In this document: piece by piece, positions 33,090 through 42,046 of the stretch
Position numbering within the stretch: the first letter of the stretch is position 1
Layout of the letters: each line of letters starts with the position of its first letter
NCBI GenBank assembly: GCA_041394885.1
Contig: JAWKHI010000001.1
Span: forward strand, 186,001-250,000
From: DSOI01 sp041394885
Lineage (GTDB): Bacteria; Acidobacteriota; Terriglobia; Bryobacterales; Bryobacteraceae
Direction: 5' to 3'
Length of the DNA stretch: 64,000 nt
Made by a program: the position numbers and the translations under genes
Notes under the pieces: generated by a model
The model's input: only the letters and a program-made list of their open reading frames with translations
Told to the model about the DNA's origin: nothing
The model's database searches: none

Positions 33090-34382
33090 CTAGGAAACCG
33101 TAGCGGTCCGCCCCGGCCTCAGTCGCCACTCGAACAGGAGCCGCGACACCACCACCGCCGTAAACAGGTTCGTCAGTAACCCGAGCCCAAGCGTAATCGC
33201 GAACCCGCGCACCGCCGCCGTTCCCATCAGAAAAAGGATCGAACAGGAAACCAGCGTTGTCACATGCGTGTCGAGAATCGTCGACCACGCCTTGTCAAAG
33301 CCCTGCGCCACCGCCGTCCACCGCCCGCCGCCGGACGCAGGCTTTGCCGCTTCGGACCCGCACTCGCGGATGCGTTCGAAGATCAGCACATTGCTGTCCA
33401 CCGCCATGCCGATCGTCAGGATCAGCCCGGCGATGCCCGGCAGCGTGAGCACCGCGTCAAACAGCACCAGCATCGCCATCAGGTACAAGCCGTTCAACGC
33501 GAGCGTCACCGTCGCGTTCCAGCCGTCGCCCCGGTAAACCGCGAACATCGCCGCGATCACCGCCGCCGCCCCTGCAACCGCCGCCGTGATGCCCTGACGA
33601 ATCGAGTCCGCACCCAGCGACGGCGCAACCGTCGACTCCTCGATGATCCGCACCGCCGCCGGCACCGCCCCCGCCCGCAGCAGAATCGCCAAATCCTCGG
33701 CCTCTTCCGCCGATCGAGCGCCGCGTATCTGGCCCTCGCTTTCGATTCGATCCTCGATCCGGCCCGCGCTCGCAATCGTATCGTCGATCACCGCCGCCAC
33801 CCGCTCGCCGAGGTGCGCCCCCGTGAACGCTCCGAACCGCCGCCCGCCTTCGTTGCCGAGCGTGAAGCCGGTGGACCAGCCGCCGCCGGCGTCACGGACC
33901 GCGCGCGCGTTCTTCAGATCACCCCCTTCGAGCACCGGTGGTCCCTGCAGTACGTACCACTCCGGCTCAGCACCCGCCGTGGCTGACACACGCTGCCCGA
34001 GCGCCGATACCGCCGCACGCGCCTGTGCTTCCTCCGCGAATGGACCGCCCGCCACCAGGTACCACTGCAGGACTCCGCGCCGCGTCAGGCTCTCCCGGAT
34101 CCTCTCCATGCCATCGCCACCGCCCGGGATCTGCACCAGCAGCCGCCGCTGCGCCGCCCCGAAGGGCTGAACGCTGGCCTCGGAAATCCCGTAGCCGTTG
34201 ATCTTGCGCTCCACAATGCGCCGGGTCTCCTCGAGAACCGTCGCGCCTTCTCCATCCACCTCCAGGACGAGGTTCGCCCCACCCCGCAGATCCAGACCGA
34301 GCCGGATCGGCTTGATCGCGACCACGATCGCGGCGATCGCGGTAAGTAAGAACACGAATACTGACTTGCTTCGAATAGACAC
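33090..34382 (-). CDS. secD: SecD-type protein translocase subunit
   Basis: 430 residues from a GTG at 34382 with GGAGAGG upstream. TM1 (VFVFLLTAIAAIVVAI) is followed by the hallmark LGLDLRGGANLVLEV, then a shortened periplasmic P1 region. The C-terminal membrane domain has GITAAVAGAAAVIAAMFA, TLPGIAGLILTIGMAVDSNV and LIFERIRE, and ends with the last two helices. SecD uses the proton-motive force to pull proteins out of SecYEG. It is shorter than the usual 500-600 residues, mainly in P1, and neither secF nor yajC is adjacent. It may be a second, specialised copy. Confidence 0.85.
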   Translation of the reverse strand: MSIRSKSVFVFLLTAIAAIVVAIKPIRLGLDLRGGANLVLEVDGEGATVLEETRRIVERKINGYGISEASVQPFGAAQRRLLVQIPGGGDGMERIRESLTRRGVLQWYLVAGGPFAEEAQARAAVSALGQRVSATAGAEPEWYVLQGPPVLEGGDLKNARAVRDAGGGWSTGFTLGNEGGRRFGAFTGAHLGERVAAVIDDTIASAGRIEDRIESEGQIRGARSAEEAEDLAILLRAGAVPAAVRIIEESTVAPSLGADSIRQGITAAVAGAAAVIAAMFAVYRGDGWNATVTLALNGLYLMAMLVLFDAVLTLPGIAGLILTIGMAVDSNVLIFERIRECGSEAAKPASGGGRWTAVAQGFDKAWSTILDTHVTTLVSCSILFLMGTAAVRGFAITLGLGLLTNLFTAVVVSRLLFEWRLRPGRTATVS

Positions 34383-34423
34383 AATTCCTCTCCTTGTTTT
34401 TTGCTGCTGGTAACAACGGCGGT

Positions 34424-34468
34424 CGAGCTATCGGGAGCCGAGCTATAGGGAGCCGAGCTATAGGGAGA
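34424..34468. repeat. 15-bp tandem repeat, three units
   Basis: CGAGCTATCGGGAGC, CGAGCTATAGGGAGC and CGAGCTATAGGGAGA. The stop codon (TAG) of the small exported protein at 34458-34772 lies inside the last unit; the array then runs toward secD. Confidence 0.93.
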
Positions 34469-34772
34469 AGATATCCGGCGGAGGACGCGCCCACGCGGCT
34501 CGCGGGGTCACGGAATGGAAAACGGACGGCGCCGCGGCCCTTGCCGCCGCAACACCTTCGCGAACAGGACGCTGCGCGGGAGCGGCAATCAGAACCGCCG
34601 GACAATGCCCACGCGGCTGCGCGTGTTTCACGGCGATCGTTCCGGAATCGTGCGCGGGCAGCCCCGCCGCGGCCAGTTCGACGGCGGCGCCCACAGACGC
34701 GCCCGCTACCGTCTGCGCCTGGCCCACCGCCAGCCAGACAATCGAACCGAGAATGATTCCGGCGAATCTCAT
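34458..34772 (-). CDS. Small exported protein, hypothetical
   Basis: 104 residues. It has a credible signal peptide, MRFAGIILGSIVWLAVGQAQ, then an Ala/Pro-rich low-complexity body ending RPPPDIFSL. No motif is recognised and there is no strong Shine-Dalgarno. Support is the signal sequence and the orientation between secD and the symporter. It could be spurious. Confidence 0.4.
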   Translation of the reverse strand: MRFAGIILGSIVWLAVGQAQTVAGASVGAAVELAAAGLPAHDSGTIAVKHAQPRGHCPAVLIAAPAQRPVREGVAAARAAAPSVFHSVTPRAAWARPPPDIFSL

Positions 34773-34821
34773 CGCGCTGCGCTCAGCATACCACTCCGCG
34801 CCGCGCCGGATGTCTTGCCGC

Positions 34822-36423
34822 CTACTTGAAATACCGGCCGATCGCCGCCGCCGACGGCTTCGGCGTTACCCACGATACAACGATCATCAGCACCCCGGAA
34901 ATCACCGTCATCGGCACCACCGGCAGCATCCCCAACACCAGCGTCCCGGCCGGCGTCCGCGTGATCACATCCATGCCGCCGGCGCTCCAATACACTCCCG
35001 GGACCACGGCATGCGCCTGAAAGATCCCCATCGCCACCACCGCCGCCGCCACCCAGACCGTCGACGCGAGCGCGCCCCATTTCGTGCTGCCGCGCCACAG
35101 TAGCGCACCGGCAACCAGCGGAGCCAGCGCCGAAAATCCGGAGAACGCATACTGCGACGCCAATTCGAAAATATTGCCCGGGAAGTTCAGCGCCACCAGA
35201 TAGGCGCACGTCGTCAGCGCGATCACGAATGCCCGCCCCGTATACACCTGCGCCGCCTCACCGAAACGCTCGGTGTGTCCATAGTAGGCGAATACGTCCT
35301 CGGTGAACATCGTGCTCAAAGCCAGAATCTGCGAGTCCGACGCCATGACCGCCGCCATGATCCCCGCCCCCAGAATCCCCGCAATCCAGGCCGGTGCAAA
35401 ACGCCCCAGCAACAGCAGTAACACATCGTCGGCGGCCATTTGCGAGCGCAGACGATCCCGCTCCCCCGCCTCCAGGCGCGGACCCTCGCTTGCCAGCCGG
35501 TTGCGCGCTTCCACCTTCGCCTGAATCCCCGCCACGTCATCCACGCCGTTGGCCGCCACCCCCAGATAGACGCACGGAAGCCAGATCAACAGCAGGCACA
35601 CCGGATACAGCAGCACCGTCCGCCGGAACTGGCCCATCGTCCGCGCCGTCAGGCAAAAGATCCCGATATGCGGAAACGCGATCGCCGACAACGGAATGAA
35701 GGTGTAGCTGAAAAAGTAGAGCGGCGAAATGCGTTCCCTCGATAGCAGCGGAGCGAGCGAGGGCGACGCGAGCATCTTCTCCATTGCCGTTCCGAATCCC
35801 CCGAGCCCGTAGCCGATGATCACCACCGCCACCGCGCCGAAGGAAAGAAATAGCAAGGTCTGAAACGTATTCACCCACGCCGTGCCCCGCATCCCGCCGA
35901 AAAACACGTACGACATCACCACGATCGCAACGATCGCCCCGCCGAGCCAGAACGGCACCAAACCGCCGCTGATGGCCCGCATCGCCGTGCCGCCGCCGAT
36001 CACGCCGATAATGATGTAGGGCACCAGCAACGCCGCCTTCACCACGAAGATCACCGTCCCGATATGCCCGCACTCCCAACGGTCCCGGAAGATCTGCACC
36101 GGCGTCATGAACCCGTGATGCTTCCCCACGGACCATAACCGCGTCCCCAAAAACAACAACAACAGCGGCACCACGATCGCCGACGAAGACGCCATCAGCC
36201 CATACGTCACGATGCCGTTATGAAACGCATGCCCGGAAGAGCCGAGAATCGCGAACGCCGTCATGTGCGTCCCGAACAGCGAAAACAGGAACACGAATCC
36301 GCCCAGTGACCGTCCCGCCAGAAAAAAGTCTTCCGCTCCGGATCCGCGCGATCCACGGAAAGCGAATATCCCGATGTACAGGACCGCGGCGAGATAGACG
36401 GCAACGAAGAAAACCGAGATCAA
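34822..36423 (-). CDS. Sodium:solute symporter family (SSS) transporter
   Basis: 533 residues with about 13 hydrophobic helices. The N-terminal FRGSRGSGAEDFFLAGRSLG and the GGMRGTAWVNTFQTLLF segment are SSS signatures. MAADDVLLLLLGRFAPAWIA and GIMAAVMASDSQILALSTMF form the sodium-site region. A cytoplasmic loop with VEARNRLASEGPRLEAGERD is longer than usual. The substrate is not clear. The DUF3311 gene lies six bases upstream, the usual two-gene arrangement of this transporter type. Confidence 0.9.
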   Translation of the reverse strand: MISVFFVAVYLAAVLYIGIFAFRGSRGSGAEDFFLAGRSLGGFVFLFSLFGTHMTAFAILGSSGHAFHNGIVTYGLMASSSAIVVPLLLLFLGTRLWSVGKHHGFMTPVQIFRDRWECGHIGTVIFVVKAALLVPYIIIGVIGGGTAMRAISGGLVPFWLGGAIVAIVVMSYVFFGGMRGTAWVNTFQTLLFLSFGAVAVVIIGYGLGGFGTAMEKMLASPSLAPLLSRERISPLYFFSYTFIPLSAIAFPHIGIFCLTARTMGQFRRTVLLYPVCLLLIWLPCVYLGVAANGVDDVAGIQAKVEARNRLASEGPRLEAGERDRLRSQMAADDVLLLLLGRFAPAWIAGILGAGIMAAVMASDSQILALSTMFTEDVFAYYGHTERFGEAAQVYTGRAFVIALTTCAYLVALNFPGNIFELASQYAFSGFSALAPLVAGALLWRGSTKWGALASTVWVAAAVVAMGIFQAHAVVPGVYWSAGGMDVITRTPAGTLVLGMLPVVPMTVISGVLMIVVSWVTPKPSAAAIGRYFK

Positions 36424-36429
36424 GTCCGG

Positions 36430-36633
36430 CTACTCCAGATGTCCAGGCCAAGCCCAGCGGATGCAAAGGGCCAGCAGACCGATAACAGCGATCGTGTAGA
36501 GGGCATGGTAGAAAAGACCAACCGGCAGAAACCCGAACACCAGCGGACGCGCCTCGCTCCAGAACCAAAAATCCTGATGCAGCAGGTAGAACGCGAAGAT
36601 CAGTAGGGCCAGGAGCCAGTGCTTTCCGGACAC
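36430..36633 (-). CDS. DUF3311 family small membrane protein (symporter partner)
   Basis: 67 residues from a GTG at 36633. Two membrane helices: HWLLALLIFAFYLLHQDFWF and ALYTIAVIGLLALCIRW. The FLPVGLFYHALYTI segment is characteristic of DUF3311, whose genes nearly always precede an SSS permease, as here with a six-base gap. It probably associates with or stabilises the transporter. Confidence 0.8.
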   Translation of the reverse strand: MSGKHWLLALLIFAFYLLHQDFWFWSEARPLVFGFLPVGLFYHALYTIAVIGLLALCIRWAWPGHLE

Positions 36634-36690
36634 GGTTTTAATCCGCTAGTATCACACACGAACTGGCCGCTCGGGATACACTGAGTGCTT

Positions 36691-37140
36691 ATGACTTGGC
36701 TACTGTTCGTCATCGGCACCGTTCTTTGCTGGGGTGTGTACGGCCCCATGCTTCACAAGGGTCAAATGCAACTGGGAAATCCGTTGCGCGCTTTGCTGTG
36801 CGTCGGCGTCGCCTATTTTCTGGTCGGCGTGCTCGTTCCCGTGATTCAACTCGGCATGCAAGGCGACCTCAACGGATTCAACACGCAGGGCACCACCTCG
36901 GCTACCCTCGCCGGCGCGCTCGGCGCGTTGGGCGCCGCGTTCATCATCTACTCGTTCAAGTTCGGCGGCATCCCGTTGTATGTCATGCCGCTGGTGTTCG
37001 GTGGCGCGCCCGTGGTGAACGTGCTCTACACCATCGCCACCCATCCACCCAAGTCAGCCATCAATCCTATGTTCTTCGTCGGGATCCTTCTGGCCTCAGC
37101 CGGCGCAGGGATGGTCCTCTACTTCAAACCGGCGAACTAA
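36691..37140 (+). CDS. Four-helix membrane protein of unknown function
   Basis: 149 residues from the ATG at 36691 (a GTG six bases earlier is less likely). Four or five hydrophobic segments: MTWLLFVIGTVLCWGVYGPM, ALLCVGVAYFLVGVLVPVI, GALGALGAAFIIYSF and MFFVGILLASAGAGMVLYF. A conserved-looking FKFGGIPLYVMPLVFGGAPV loop lies between. It resembles half of an EamA-type transporter, but that is only an impression. Its stop overlaps the stop of the convergent ceramidase pseudogene. Confidence 0.7.
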   Translation: MTWLLFVIGTVLCWGVYGPMLHKGQMQLGNPLRALLCVGVAYFLVGVLVPVIQLGMQGDLNGFNTQGTTSATLAGALGALGAAFIIYSFKFGGIPLYVMPLVFGGAPVVNVLYTIATHPPKSAINPMFFVGILLASAGAGMVLYFKPAN

Positions 37141-38563
37141 CGCGCCACCGCGTCCAACAGCGAAAGGACCGTCCGTGTGATCTTCACCGACGCCTCCTGC
37201 TCCAGGTTGTTCGTGCCCAACCACGTCTCGTACCCGCCCAACGCGTAGTGCCTCGGCGTGGGCAGATAGCCGTAGTGACCATTGGCAAGCTCGATCGTGA
37301 ACGACGGCCGCAGCGGACTCAGTTCCTTGATCGTAATCCCGATCTCGGTGAAAACCTCGCACGGGATCGCCGCGATCCCCAAACCGCCGATACGCAGCGC
37401 CTGCAGCTTCAAGTCCGCGAACTCCGGCCCCTCCTCGAGCGCAATCGCCCGTTCGGCATACGGCTTGGCGCGCGCCGGCAGCTTCTTCTCGTCCGCTTCA
37501 GCCAGTGCCGCCTTGGCAAACCGGAGTTGTTCCGGCGACGGCTTGCGGAACCGCAGCCGCAATTCCCGTTCCGCCATCCGGATCGGTAGCGCGTCGCGAT
37601 ACTCGATCGCCGCCGCCAGCCGCGCCGCGTGCCCCGAAAGCTTTCCCGCTACTTCCCGGATCCGCACGAACGGCTGCGCGCGCGGACGCGGGTGCAGGAA
37701 GTCGATGTTGTTCACGTCCCCGCTGGTGCCGTTGGTGAGCATCGCCACAAACGCCGCATCGCCCGGCGCCACCGCTTCCGCCGCCTGACGCGAGAATTCT
37801 CCGAAGTAGTCCGGCCGACACCGGCCGCGCCGGAATGCCGCCCACGTAATGCAAGCGAATAGCTGGCGAGCAACGCCAGCGGTTTGCCCGCCGCGCTCCG
37901 CACCGACACCACCGAAAACTCCGGATCCGTCGCCCCGCCGGATGCATCAGATCCGATTCCCTGCCCCGGGATTCATCCGCACGATGTCGGTTGTATCGCC
38001 ATAGGGAGTCGGCGGAATCGCACCCGGACGCATGTACGCCGATTGAACAGCTCATCCGGCACCGGCACGCTGCCCCACCCCAGCCGCGCCGGCTCCAGAC
38101 GCGAGTTGGCCTGCGCGATCGCCTCCGCCGCCTGATTCACCAACCGGTCCACGTAGCTTTTCCCGCTCGTCATTGGCTGTGGTTATGCGCGCGACGGCGG
38201 CGCCGAATGCGAGTGCGTGGCTGACATCAGGATCCGCTCCGCCGCGATCCCGGTCTTTTTCGACGCCAGCGCCTTGGCCCGGTCCATTTCCTCGCGCTTC
38301 ACATAACAGCTATCGATCAGCACGATCGCGATGCGCGTGCCGCCGTCGTCAAGCACCAGCGCCCGGGCATGCAGCCGGTCATGCGCGGAATCCGCCGGGT
38401 TGTACCCGAAATTGCCGATCAGCCGCACCGGCCACTCCTCCGGCGTGATGTCGGCGGCCGCCGCACCGGCGCGCAATGCGGCCCGTGCCGGCACGGTCGA
38501 AACAAGCAGTGTCGATAGGGCCAGGGGAAGGAGGACCAGGGGAACACGAGCAATGCGTTTCAT
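37137..38563 (-). pseudogene. Neutral/alkaline ceramidase-like pseudogene
   Basis: Starts at the ATG at 38563 with a signal peptide (MKRIARVPLVLLPLALST), then AGAAAADITPEEWPVRLIGN, ERILMSATHSHSAPPSRA and a TAA. The same frame resumes at once (GKSYVDRLVNQAAEAIAQAN). Then come four shifts, near 38030, 37940, 37855 and 37810, through GAIPPTPYGDTTDIVRMNPG, SVRSAAGKPLALLASYSL, HYVGGIPARPVSAG and FVAMLTNGTSGDVNNIDF. The last third (to the TAG at 37137) is intact. TNGTSGDVN and the His-rich ATHSHS are ceramidase landmarks. One nonsense codon plus four indels make it non-functional as written. Confidence 0.85.
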
Positions 38564-38597
38564 TGAGGCTAACCCACACTCTATCAGCCAGCGGTGC

Positions 38598-39206
38598 TCA
38601 CCGGATGACCCCGAATTCCGTCCGCTTGCCGAGCGCCTCTCGCAGCAGGCGCGCATACGCGAGGTCCGTGATTTCAATCGCGCCGAGGCTCTCCAGGTGC
38701 GGCGTCAGATACTGCACTTCGAGCAGCGAGAAGCCCTGCTCGCGCAGGTGCTCCACCAGGCGCCACAGGGCCACCTTCGACATATCCGCCACCCGGTGAA
38801 ACTTCGATTCCGCGAAGAACGCCCCGCCGATATGGATGCCGTAAATGCCGCCCGCGAGCGACCCTCCCCGCCACACCTCGAGCGAATGCGCGTGCCCCAT
38901 CCGATGCAGTTCCGCATAGGTAGCCATGATCGAACCGGTGATCCAGGTGCCATCGGCGCGATCGGCGCAAGCCGCCATTACTTCGTTGAACGCGCGGTCC
39001 GTCGTGATCTCGAACTCCGCCGCGCGCAGCGTCCTCCGTAGCGATCGCGATACGTGAAAAGCGTCCAACGGAAGCACCGCGCGCGTCGCCGGACGATGCC
39101 ACGTAATGTAGTCGTGCTCGGAACTCCCCATCGGAAAAACACCGCGCGCATACATCTCCAGAACGGTGGCCGGGTTGATTCCTCGCGTAACGCCGCAGCA
39201 ATCCAT
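38598..39206 (-). CDS. aat: Leucyl/phenylalanyl-tRNA-protein transferase
   Basis: Adds Leu or Phe from tRNA to N-terminal Arg or Lys, marking proteins for ClpS-ClpAP (N-end rule). 202 residues. Landmarks: ARGVFPMGS near residue 20, ITWHRPATRAVLPL, GTWITGSIMATYAELHRMGH, and GGIYGIHIGGAFFAESKFH leading to MSKVALWRLVEHL. The first ATG (39206) gives a normal short N-terminus. It diverges from the propeller gene with only 18 bases between. No clpS or clpA is present in the window. Confidence 0.95.
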   Translation of the reverse strand: MDCCGVTRGINPATVLEMYARGVFPMGSSEHDYITWHRPATRAVLPLDAFHVSRSLRRTLRAAEFEITTDRAFNEVMAACADRADGTWITGSIMATYAELHRMGHAHSLEVWRGGSLAGGIYGIHIGGAFFAESKFHRVADMSKVALWRLVEHLREQGFSLLEVQYLTPHLESLGAIEITDLAYARLLREALGKRTEFGVIR

Positions 39207-39224
39207 AACGTCGTTTCACTTACC

Positions 39225-40583
39225 ATGATAGAGATGCGCATCGTACTAGGGTTTGCCACGCTTTCGCTACTCGCCTCCGCCGCCACGCCAGACGCTTGGC
39301 CGCGATGGCGCGGGCCCAACGACAATGGTGTCGCCCGCAGTGACGCTCCGCTTCAATTCAGCGAAGACCGCAACGTAGCATGGAAAGCCGCAATTCCTGG
39401 CCGTGGCATGTCTTCGCCGGTCATCTGGGGTGACCGTATCTTTGTCACCACCGCCGTGCCCTTGATGGCGGCGGCGCCCGCCGCGGACGCTGTCGCGGAG
39501 CCGCAACCCGGAGACCGCAAGGGCGGCGGCAAGGGCGGCGCTAGAGGACGTGGCGGACCCGGAGGTGGTTCCGCCGCCGGTGTCGAGCATAAGTTCGTCG
39601 TCATGGCGTTTGACCGCAAGACCGGCAAACTGCTTTGGGAACAAACCGCCACCCAGGCCACCCCGCACGAAGGCTATCACCGCCAGTACGGCAGCTTTGC
39701 CTCTAACAGCCCCGTCACCGATGGCAAGCGTCTGTTCGCCTTCTTCGGCTCGCGCGGGCTCTACGCCTATTCCCTCGATGGCAAGCTTCTCTGGAAGAAG
39801 AATTTCCAACCCATGCGCATGCGCCTTCAGTTCGGCGAAGGCTCGCCCACCGTGCTCGCCGGGGACCGCTTGCTGCTCAAGTTCGATCAGGAAGACAGCT
39901 CCTACCTCATCGCCGTCAGCACCGCCGACGGCAAGGAACTCTGGCGCGTGGAGCGCGATGAACCCAGTTCCTGGTCGCCGCCGCTGGTGATCACCCACAA
40001 TGGCGTCGAGCAGGCCATCGTCAGCGCCACCAATCGGGTCAAGTCCTACGACTTGAAAACCGGCGCGGTGCTGTGGGAAGTCGGCGGCCTCGGCAGTAAC
40101 GTCATTCCCGCCCCCGTCGTGCACAATGGCACCGTCGTCGTGATGAGCGGTCACCGCGATCCCAATATGCTCGCCATCAAACTGGGCGGCAAAGGCGATC
40201 TCACCGGATCCGATGCCGTCCTGTGGACCAATCAGCGCGGCAACTCCTACACCCCCTCACCCGTTCTGCACGACGGAAAGTTGTACTTCGTCTCCGATAA
40301 CGGCATGCTCAGTTGTCTCGACGTGGCCACCGGCAAGCCGCACTATCTGCAGCAGCGCCTGGGAGACAAACCGTACAGCTTCAAGTCCTCGCCCGTGGCC
40401 GCCAATGGCAAGCTCTATCTCGCCACCGAACAAGGCGACGTCCTGGTGGTGAAAATGGGAGAAACCTACGAAATGCTCGCCGTCAATTCGATGGGCGACC
40501 AGATGTTCGTCGCCACTCCCGCCATCGCCGATGGCGAACTCTACCTGCGCGGACCGCAGGCGCTCTACTGCATCCGCGACTAA
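39225..40583 (+). CDS. PQQ-like beta-propeller protein, exported
   Basis: 452 residues from the ATG at 39225 (39234 is an alternative). Signal peptide MRIVLGFATLSLLASAATP. Repeating WRGPNDNGVA, AFDRKTGKLLWE, AYSLDGKLLWKK, AVSTADGKELWRVER, SYDLKTGAVLWEV and CLDVATGKPHYLQQ units are blades of a PQQ-type propeller. A Gly/Arg/Lys-rich insertion (about residues 85-105) interrupts the first blades. The family lacks an obvious catalytic dehydrogenase motif, so a binding role is as likely as an enzymatic one. Similar in plan to the gene at 43762-45171. Confidence 0.88.
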   Translation: MIEMRIVLGFATLSLLASAATPDAWPRWRGPNDNGVARSDAPLQFSEDRNVAWKAAIPGRGMSSPVIWGDRIFVTTAVPLMAAAPAADAVAEPQPGDRKGGGKGGARGRGGPGGGSAAGVEHKFVVMAFDRKTGKLLWEQTATQATPHEGYHRQYGSFASNSPVTDGKRLFAFFGSRGLYAYSLDGKLLWKKNFQPMRMRLQFGEGSPTVLAGDRLLLKFDQEDSSYLIAVSTADGKELWRVERDEPSSWSPPLVITHNGVEQAIVSATNRVKSYDLKTGAVLWEVGGLGSNVIPAPVVHNGTVVVMSGHRDPNMLAIKLGGKGDLTGSDAVLWTNQRGNSYTPSPVLHDGKLYFVSDNGMLSCLDVATGKPHYLQQRLGDKPYSFKSSPVAANGKLYLATEQGDVLVVKMGETYEMLAVNSMGDQMFVATPAIADGELYLRGPQALYCIRD

Positions 40584-40592
40584 GACCGCGCG

Positions 40593-42017
40593 CTACTCCG
40601 AGGTCAGGCGCTCATACAATCGCGAATACTCGCCGGCGGACGCCCCCCAAGAAAAGTCCCGCGACATTGCTCGTTGCATTCGCGCCGTCCAGGCATCCTT
40701 GTCGTGAAATTCCGCCAGTGCCAGCCGAATCGCGATCAGCAGATCGCTCCCCGCATAGCCCCTGTACTTGAATCCCGTCTCCGCGTCCACGGTATCCTCC
40801 AGCCCCCCCGTCGCCCGCACGATCGGGATCGTGCCGTAGCGGAGACTGTACATCTGGTTGAGGCCGCACGGCTCGAACAGGCTCGGCATCAGGAACATAT
40901 CCGCTCCGGCTTCGATCCGGTGAGAGAGAGCGTTGTCGTAACCGAAATGCCCCCACACGCGATCGGGACAGCTGGCCATCAAGTGCCGAAACAAAGTCTC
41001 GTACTGCTTCTCGCCGGAACCGAGAAATACCATCGCCACGTCGTCGTTGGAAAACAACTCGAAGGCGATCTCGGCGAACGTATCGAATCCTTTCTGCCGC
41101 GCGAAGCGAGAAACCACGCCCAGGAGCGGACGCTTGGCCGTGCTCGCCGGAAGACCGGCCTGTCCGATCAACGCATCCTTGCACACAGCTTTGCCCTTCA
41201 GATCGTCCACCGTGTAGTTCGCCGCCAGCACCGGATCGTGGTCCGGACTCCAGTCCCCATAATCCACGCCGTTGAGAATCCCCGTCAGTTTGCTCGCGTT
41301 CTCACGCAACAAACCTTCCAACCCGTACCCGAACTCCGGAGTTTGGATCTCGGTGGCATAGGTCGGGCTCACCGTCGTAATCGCGTCGGCGAAGCATATG
41401 CCCGCCTTCATGAAGTTCACGTCCCCGTAAAACTCGAGATAGTGGGGTTGCATCAGCCACCGCTCCAACCCCAGTTCTGCGAATGCCGGCGCGGCGAAGC
41501 GCCCCTGGTGCTCTAGATTGTGGATGGTGAATACGATTCGCGTGTTCTTCAATGCCGGGTCCAGTTGGAACCGCGTTCGCAGATAGGCCGCCGCCAGCGC
41601 GGATTGCCAATCGTGCAGATGCAGCACCTCCGCCGGATGCACGTTGCGCAAAACACCGAGCACGGCCGCCGAGAACGCGGCAAAGCGCAGATGATTGTCC
41701 GCGAAGTCATGTCCGTACGCGTTGTAGAAGCCGTCGCGATCGAACAGTTGCGGACACTCGACGAAGTAGAAAGCGATGCCGTTGTGATCCTGCCGCCAGA
41801 TCGAGCAATGGAGAACGTGGGAACCGAGAAAGATCGGAAGCTCGTCCAAAACGCACCGCGCGCGGTCGAGCGATACGGAACGGTAGCGAGGCAACACGAC
41901 CGCCGCCTCGTGACCTTGCTCGGCCAACGCCGATGGAAGCGCGCCCACCACGTCGGCCAGGCCACCCGTCTTGGCGAACGGCGTCGCTTCCGAAGAAGCC
42001 ATTAGAATTCGTGACAT
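40593..42017 (-). CDS. glgA: Glycogen synthase (ADP-glucose type)
   Basis: GT5 glucosyltransferase extending alpha-1,4-glucan from ADP-glucose; 474 residues, the usual length. The N-terminal KTGGLADVVGALPSAL motif binds the sugar nucleotide. HLHDWQSALAAAYL and TIHNLEHQGRF follow. The C-terminal half has VSRFARQKGFD, the catalytic Glu in PSLFEPCGLNQMYSLRYGT, and RATGGLEDTV. It is convergent with the propeller gene (nine bases apart). With glgP elsewhere in the window it points to glycogen storage, although the genes are not clustered. Confidence 0.95.
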   Translation of the reverse strand: MSRILMASSEATPFAKTGGLADVVGALPSALAEQGHEAAVVLPRYRSVSLDRARCVLDELPIFLGSHVLHCSIWRQDHNGIAFYFVECPQLFDRDGFYNAYGHDFADNHLRFAAFSAAVLGVLRNVHPAEVLHLHDWQSALAAAYLRTRFQLDPALKNTRIVFTIHNLEHQGRFAAPAFAELGLERWLMQPHYLEFYGDVNFMKAGICFADAITTVSPTYATEIQTPEFGYGLEGLLRENASKLTGILNGVDYGDWSPDHDPVLAANYTVDDLKGKAVCKDALIGQAGLPASTAKRPLLGVVSRFARQKGFDTFAEIAFELFSNDDVAMVFLGSGEKQYETLFRHLMASCPDRVWGHFGYDNALSHRIEAGADMFLMPSLFEPCGLNQMYSLRYGTIPIVRATGGLEDTVDAETGFKYRGYAGSDLLIAIRLALAEFHDKDAWTARMQRAMSRDFSWGASAGEYSRLYERLTSE

Positions 42018-42046
42018 GTGAACTCACCATGATAATCTGACCGTTG

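Noticed and set aside
38180..38200. Recoded TAA in the ceramidase gene
   Set aside because: Only one stop sits in an otherwise continuous stretch, but four frameshifts follow, so simple decay or sequence error explains it better than recoding.
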